Assembly (NCBI GenBank): GCA_016280395.1
Contig: JAEEGQ010000022.1
Location: 93,128-157,127, forward strand
DNA: 64,000 nucleotides
DNA from: Lachnospiraceae bacterium
Lineage (GTDB): Bacteria > Bacillota > Clostridia > Lachnospirales > Lachnospiraceae
Direction: 5' to 3'
This document shows, piece by piece, positions 62,701-64,000 of this stretch (position 1 is the stretch's first letter; each line of letters begins with the position of its first letter). Made by a program: the position numbers and the translations under genes. Under the pieces are notes generated by a model, which worked only from the letters and a program-made list of their open reading frames with translations, was not told the origin of the DNA and ran no database searches.

Positions 62701-64000
62701 CGGGAAGCCCGCAAAGACAGACAAAACCGCAGAACATCATGACACAGCAAGGGCGGAAAAATGCCCGATAGAAAAGAAATGCGGAGGATGCTCCCTTCTT
62801 TCAGTTCCCTACGAAAAACAGCTTGAGCAGAAGCTTGGAGTCCTGAGAAAGGTGCTCGAAGGAGTCGCAAAGCCTGAAAAGATCATAGGTGCAGAACATC
62901 CGCTGCATTACAGAAACAAGATAACCGCGACCTTCGGGAGGAACAAACAGGGCGTTATCCTCGGTCTTTACGAGGAAAAGAGCCACCGTGTGGTGCAAAA
63001 CGAAGGATGTCTTATCGAAGACGAAAGGGCAGAGGTCATCTTAGCGACCCTGAAAAAACTTGTCGAAAGCTTCAAACTAACGGTCTACAGCGAGGTTTCG
63101 GGCTATGGACTTTTGAAACATGTCCAGATCCGTACATCACGAAGCACAGGAGAGATAATGGTGATCCTTGTGTGCGCGGGGCCGGTTTTCCCGTCGAAGA
63201 ATAATTTTGCAAAGGCGCTAAAGACAGCCCATCCGGAGATCACTACCCTTGTACTCAACATTAACGACAAAGATACCACTATGGTGCTTGGGGAACGGAA
63301 CATTACCGTGTTTGGCCCCGGGTTTATTGAGGATGTGCTTTGCGGCAACCGTTACAGGATATCACCGGGCTCATTTTACCAGGTGAACCCCGGGCAAACG
63401 AAAGTTCTTTATGAGACAGCTGTTGAATTTGCGGGTCTTTCCGGAAGGGAACATGTGGTGGATGCTTACTGCGGAACCGGGACCATTGCTCTTACAGCCG
63501 CCGGAAAATGCGGCAGGGTAACAGGCGTGGAACTGAACCGGACCGCAGTTAAGGATGCGATCCGCAACGCCAAAGCAAATAATATCGAAAATGCCTTGTT
63601 TATCGCGGATGACGCGGGACGCTACCTGTCGGAATGCGCAAAGTCCGGAGAAAAACCGGATATCATCTTTATGGACCCGCCGCGCTCCGGCAGTACGGAA
63701 GAGTTTATCAAAGCATGCGTCAGGATATCCCCCTCGCGCATAGTTTACGTTTCCTGTGAACCGACAACCCTGGCCAGAGACCTTAAGCTGTTCAAAAAAC
63801 ACGGATATATCGCGCAAAAATGCGTTGGCGTGGACATGTTCCCGCAGACGGAGAATATCGAGACAGTATGTTTATTGTCCAAACTTTCTGAAGCCAAGCA
63901 TCATATCAGCGTCCAAGTCGATATGGATGAGCTGGATGTGACTGCGGCGGAGAGTAAGGCTACATATGAAGAGATCCAGGAGTGGGTGCAGGAGAAGTAC
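62609..64000 (+). CDS. 23S rRNA (uracil-5-)-methyltransferase RlmD/RlmCD-like (3' end beyond window)
   Basis: 464 codons are visible and the frame is open at base 64000. A lysine-rich N-terminal tail (MPIYKKEKPQKKALSQRS) precedes a 4Fe-4S-type set of cysteines at 52, 58, 61 and 134 (CX5CX2C plus a distant Cys). No TRAM domain is seen. The SAM-binding VVDAYCGTGTIAL, MDPPRSG, and nucleophile Cys383 in YVSCEPTTLARDL identify an RNA m5U methyltransferase. ATG 62609 with TTGGAG upstream was deduced by back-reading the frame; it overlaps the radical SAM gene by 92 bases. After the core, residues about 420-464 begin an extension (TYEEIQEWVQEKY) that runs off the window. Confidence 0.9.
   Translation, partial: MPIYKKEKPQKKALSQRSTEQGSKERLRKNDGKPAKTDKTAEHHDTARAEKCPIEKKCGGCSLLSVPYEKQLEQKLGVLRKVLEGVAKPEKIIGAEHPLHYRNKITATFGRNKQGVILGLYEEKSHRVVQNEGCLIEDERAEVILATLKKLVESFKLTVYSEVSGYGLLKHVQIRTSRSTGEIMVILVCAGPVFPSKNNFAKALKTAHPEITTLVLNINDKDTTMVLGERNITVFGPGFIEDVLCGNRYRISPGSFYQVNPGQTKVLYETAVEFAGLSGREHVVDAYCGTGTIALTAAGKCGRVTGVELNRTAVKDAIRNAKANNIENALFIADDAGRYLSECAKSGEKPDIIFMDPPRSGSTEEFIKACVRISPSRIVYVSCEPTTLARDLKLFKKHGYIAQKCVGVDMFPQTENIETVCLLSKLSEAKHHISVQVDMDELDVTAAESKATYEEIQEWVQEKY

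Overview
The window reads as chromosomal DNA of a low-to-mid GC Gram-positive anaerobe of the Clostridia, most likely a plant-polysaccharide-degrading Lachnospiraceae (Butyrivibrio/Lachnospira/Roseburia type). This is inferred from gene content, with no database search. Supporting signs are AGGAGG-type ribosome binding sites, threonine-proline (TPTPTP) linkers in several exported proteins, a DUF5688-type protein, a clpC-radA neighbourhood, a perfect CIRCE element, a Gram-positive LexA-type box, a cre-type operator, a Re-citrate synthase, and a pectin and fructan catabolic repertoire.

Layout. 1-5.5 kb is a fructan block: the 3' end of a secreted protein with carbohydrate-binding-like modules, a GH32-clan lipoprotein, a cytoplasmic GH32 enzyme and a PfkB fructokinase, all closely spaced. 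5.5-19.7 kb is a long co-directional run. It starts with a promoter and a foldable leader, followed by a 1458-residue SH3-repeat glucosaminidase, a cohesin/cadherin-like membrane protein, clpC, a small unknown protein, radA, a membrane-anchored PQQ-type beta-propeller, a solute-binding-like protein whose two lobes are in swapped order, a permease with an altered EAA loop, and uridine phosphorylase. 19.8-22.5 kb encodes a surface-anchored pullulanase. 22.6-23.5 kb holds a minus-strand protein starting with a FliM-like peptide and a tRNA-Trp. 23.6-27.1 kb has tgt, yajC and a YgiQ radical SAM protein. 27.1-32.6 kb is a pectin/galacturonate block (cre-like operator, KDG kinase, KduI, GH28) ending in a HAD-methyltransferase fusion.

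32.7-37.7 kb is the most unusual region. A tRNA-Pro/tRNA-Thr pair lies on the left and a decayed second copy (broken tRNA-Pro, slightly altered tRNA-Thr) on the right. Between them is an AT-rich segment bounded by an exact 16-bp direct repeat. It carries a 1215-residue secreted multidomain protein (DNRLRE-like, ricin-like and Big-like modules plus an unknown C-terminal domain) followed by a 152-residue membrane protein, an arrangement that could be an effector with its immunity protein.

37.8-64 kb is mostly housekeeping and regulation: nfeD plus an SPFH protein, a LytTR/GHKL two-component pair, a DUF5688 protein, an unknown TPT-linked membrane protein, tRNA-Arg, an RluF-type pseudouridine synthase, ligA, a MetA with an acetyl-CoA-type residue, CIRCE-controlled Hsp20, a YitT protein, an SOS-type Y-family polymerase with a YolD-like partner, an AlaX-type editing protein, a GNAT acetyltransferase, a GH2 beta-mannosidase, a DUF4015 lipoprotein, Re-citrate synthase with a GntR/FCD regulator and a matching palindrome, an ABC-F protein, cytidine deaminase, a radical SAM protein, and an RlmD-type 23S rRNA methyltransferase that runs off the right edge. 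Protein-gene gaps above 300 bases (23221-23630, 32645-33177, 37302-37910, 43144-43447) are filled by tRNAs, terminators and promoters.
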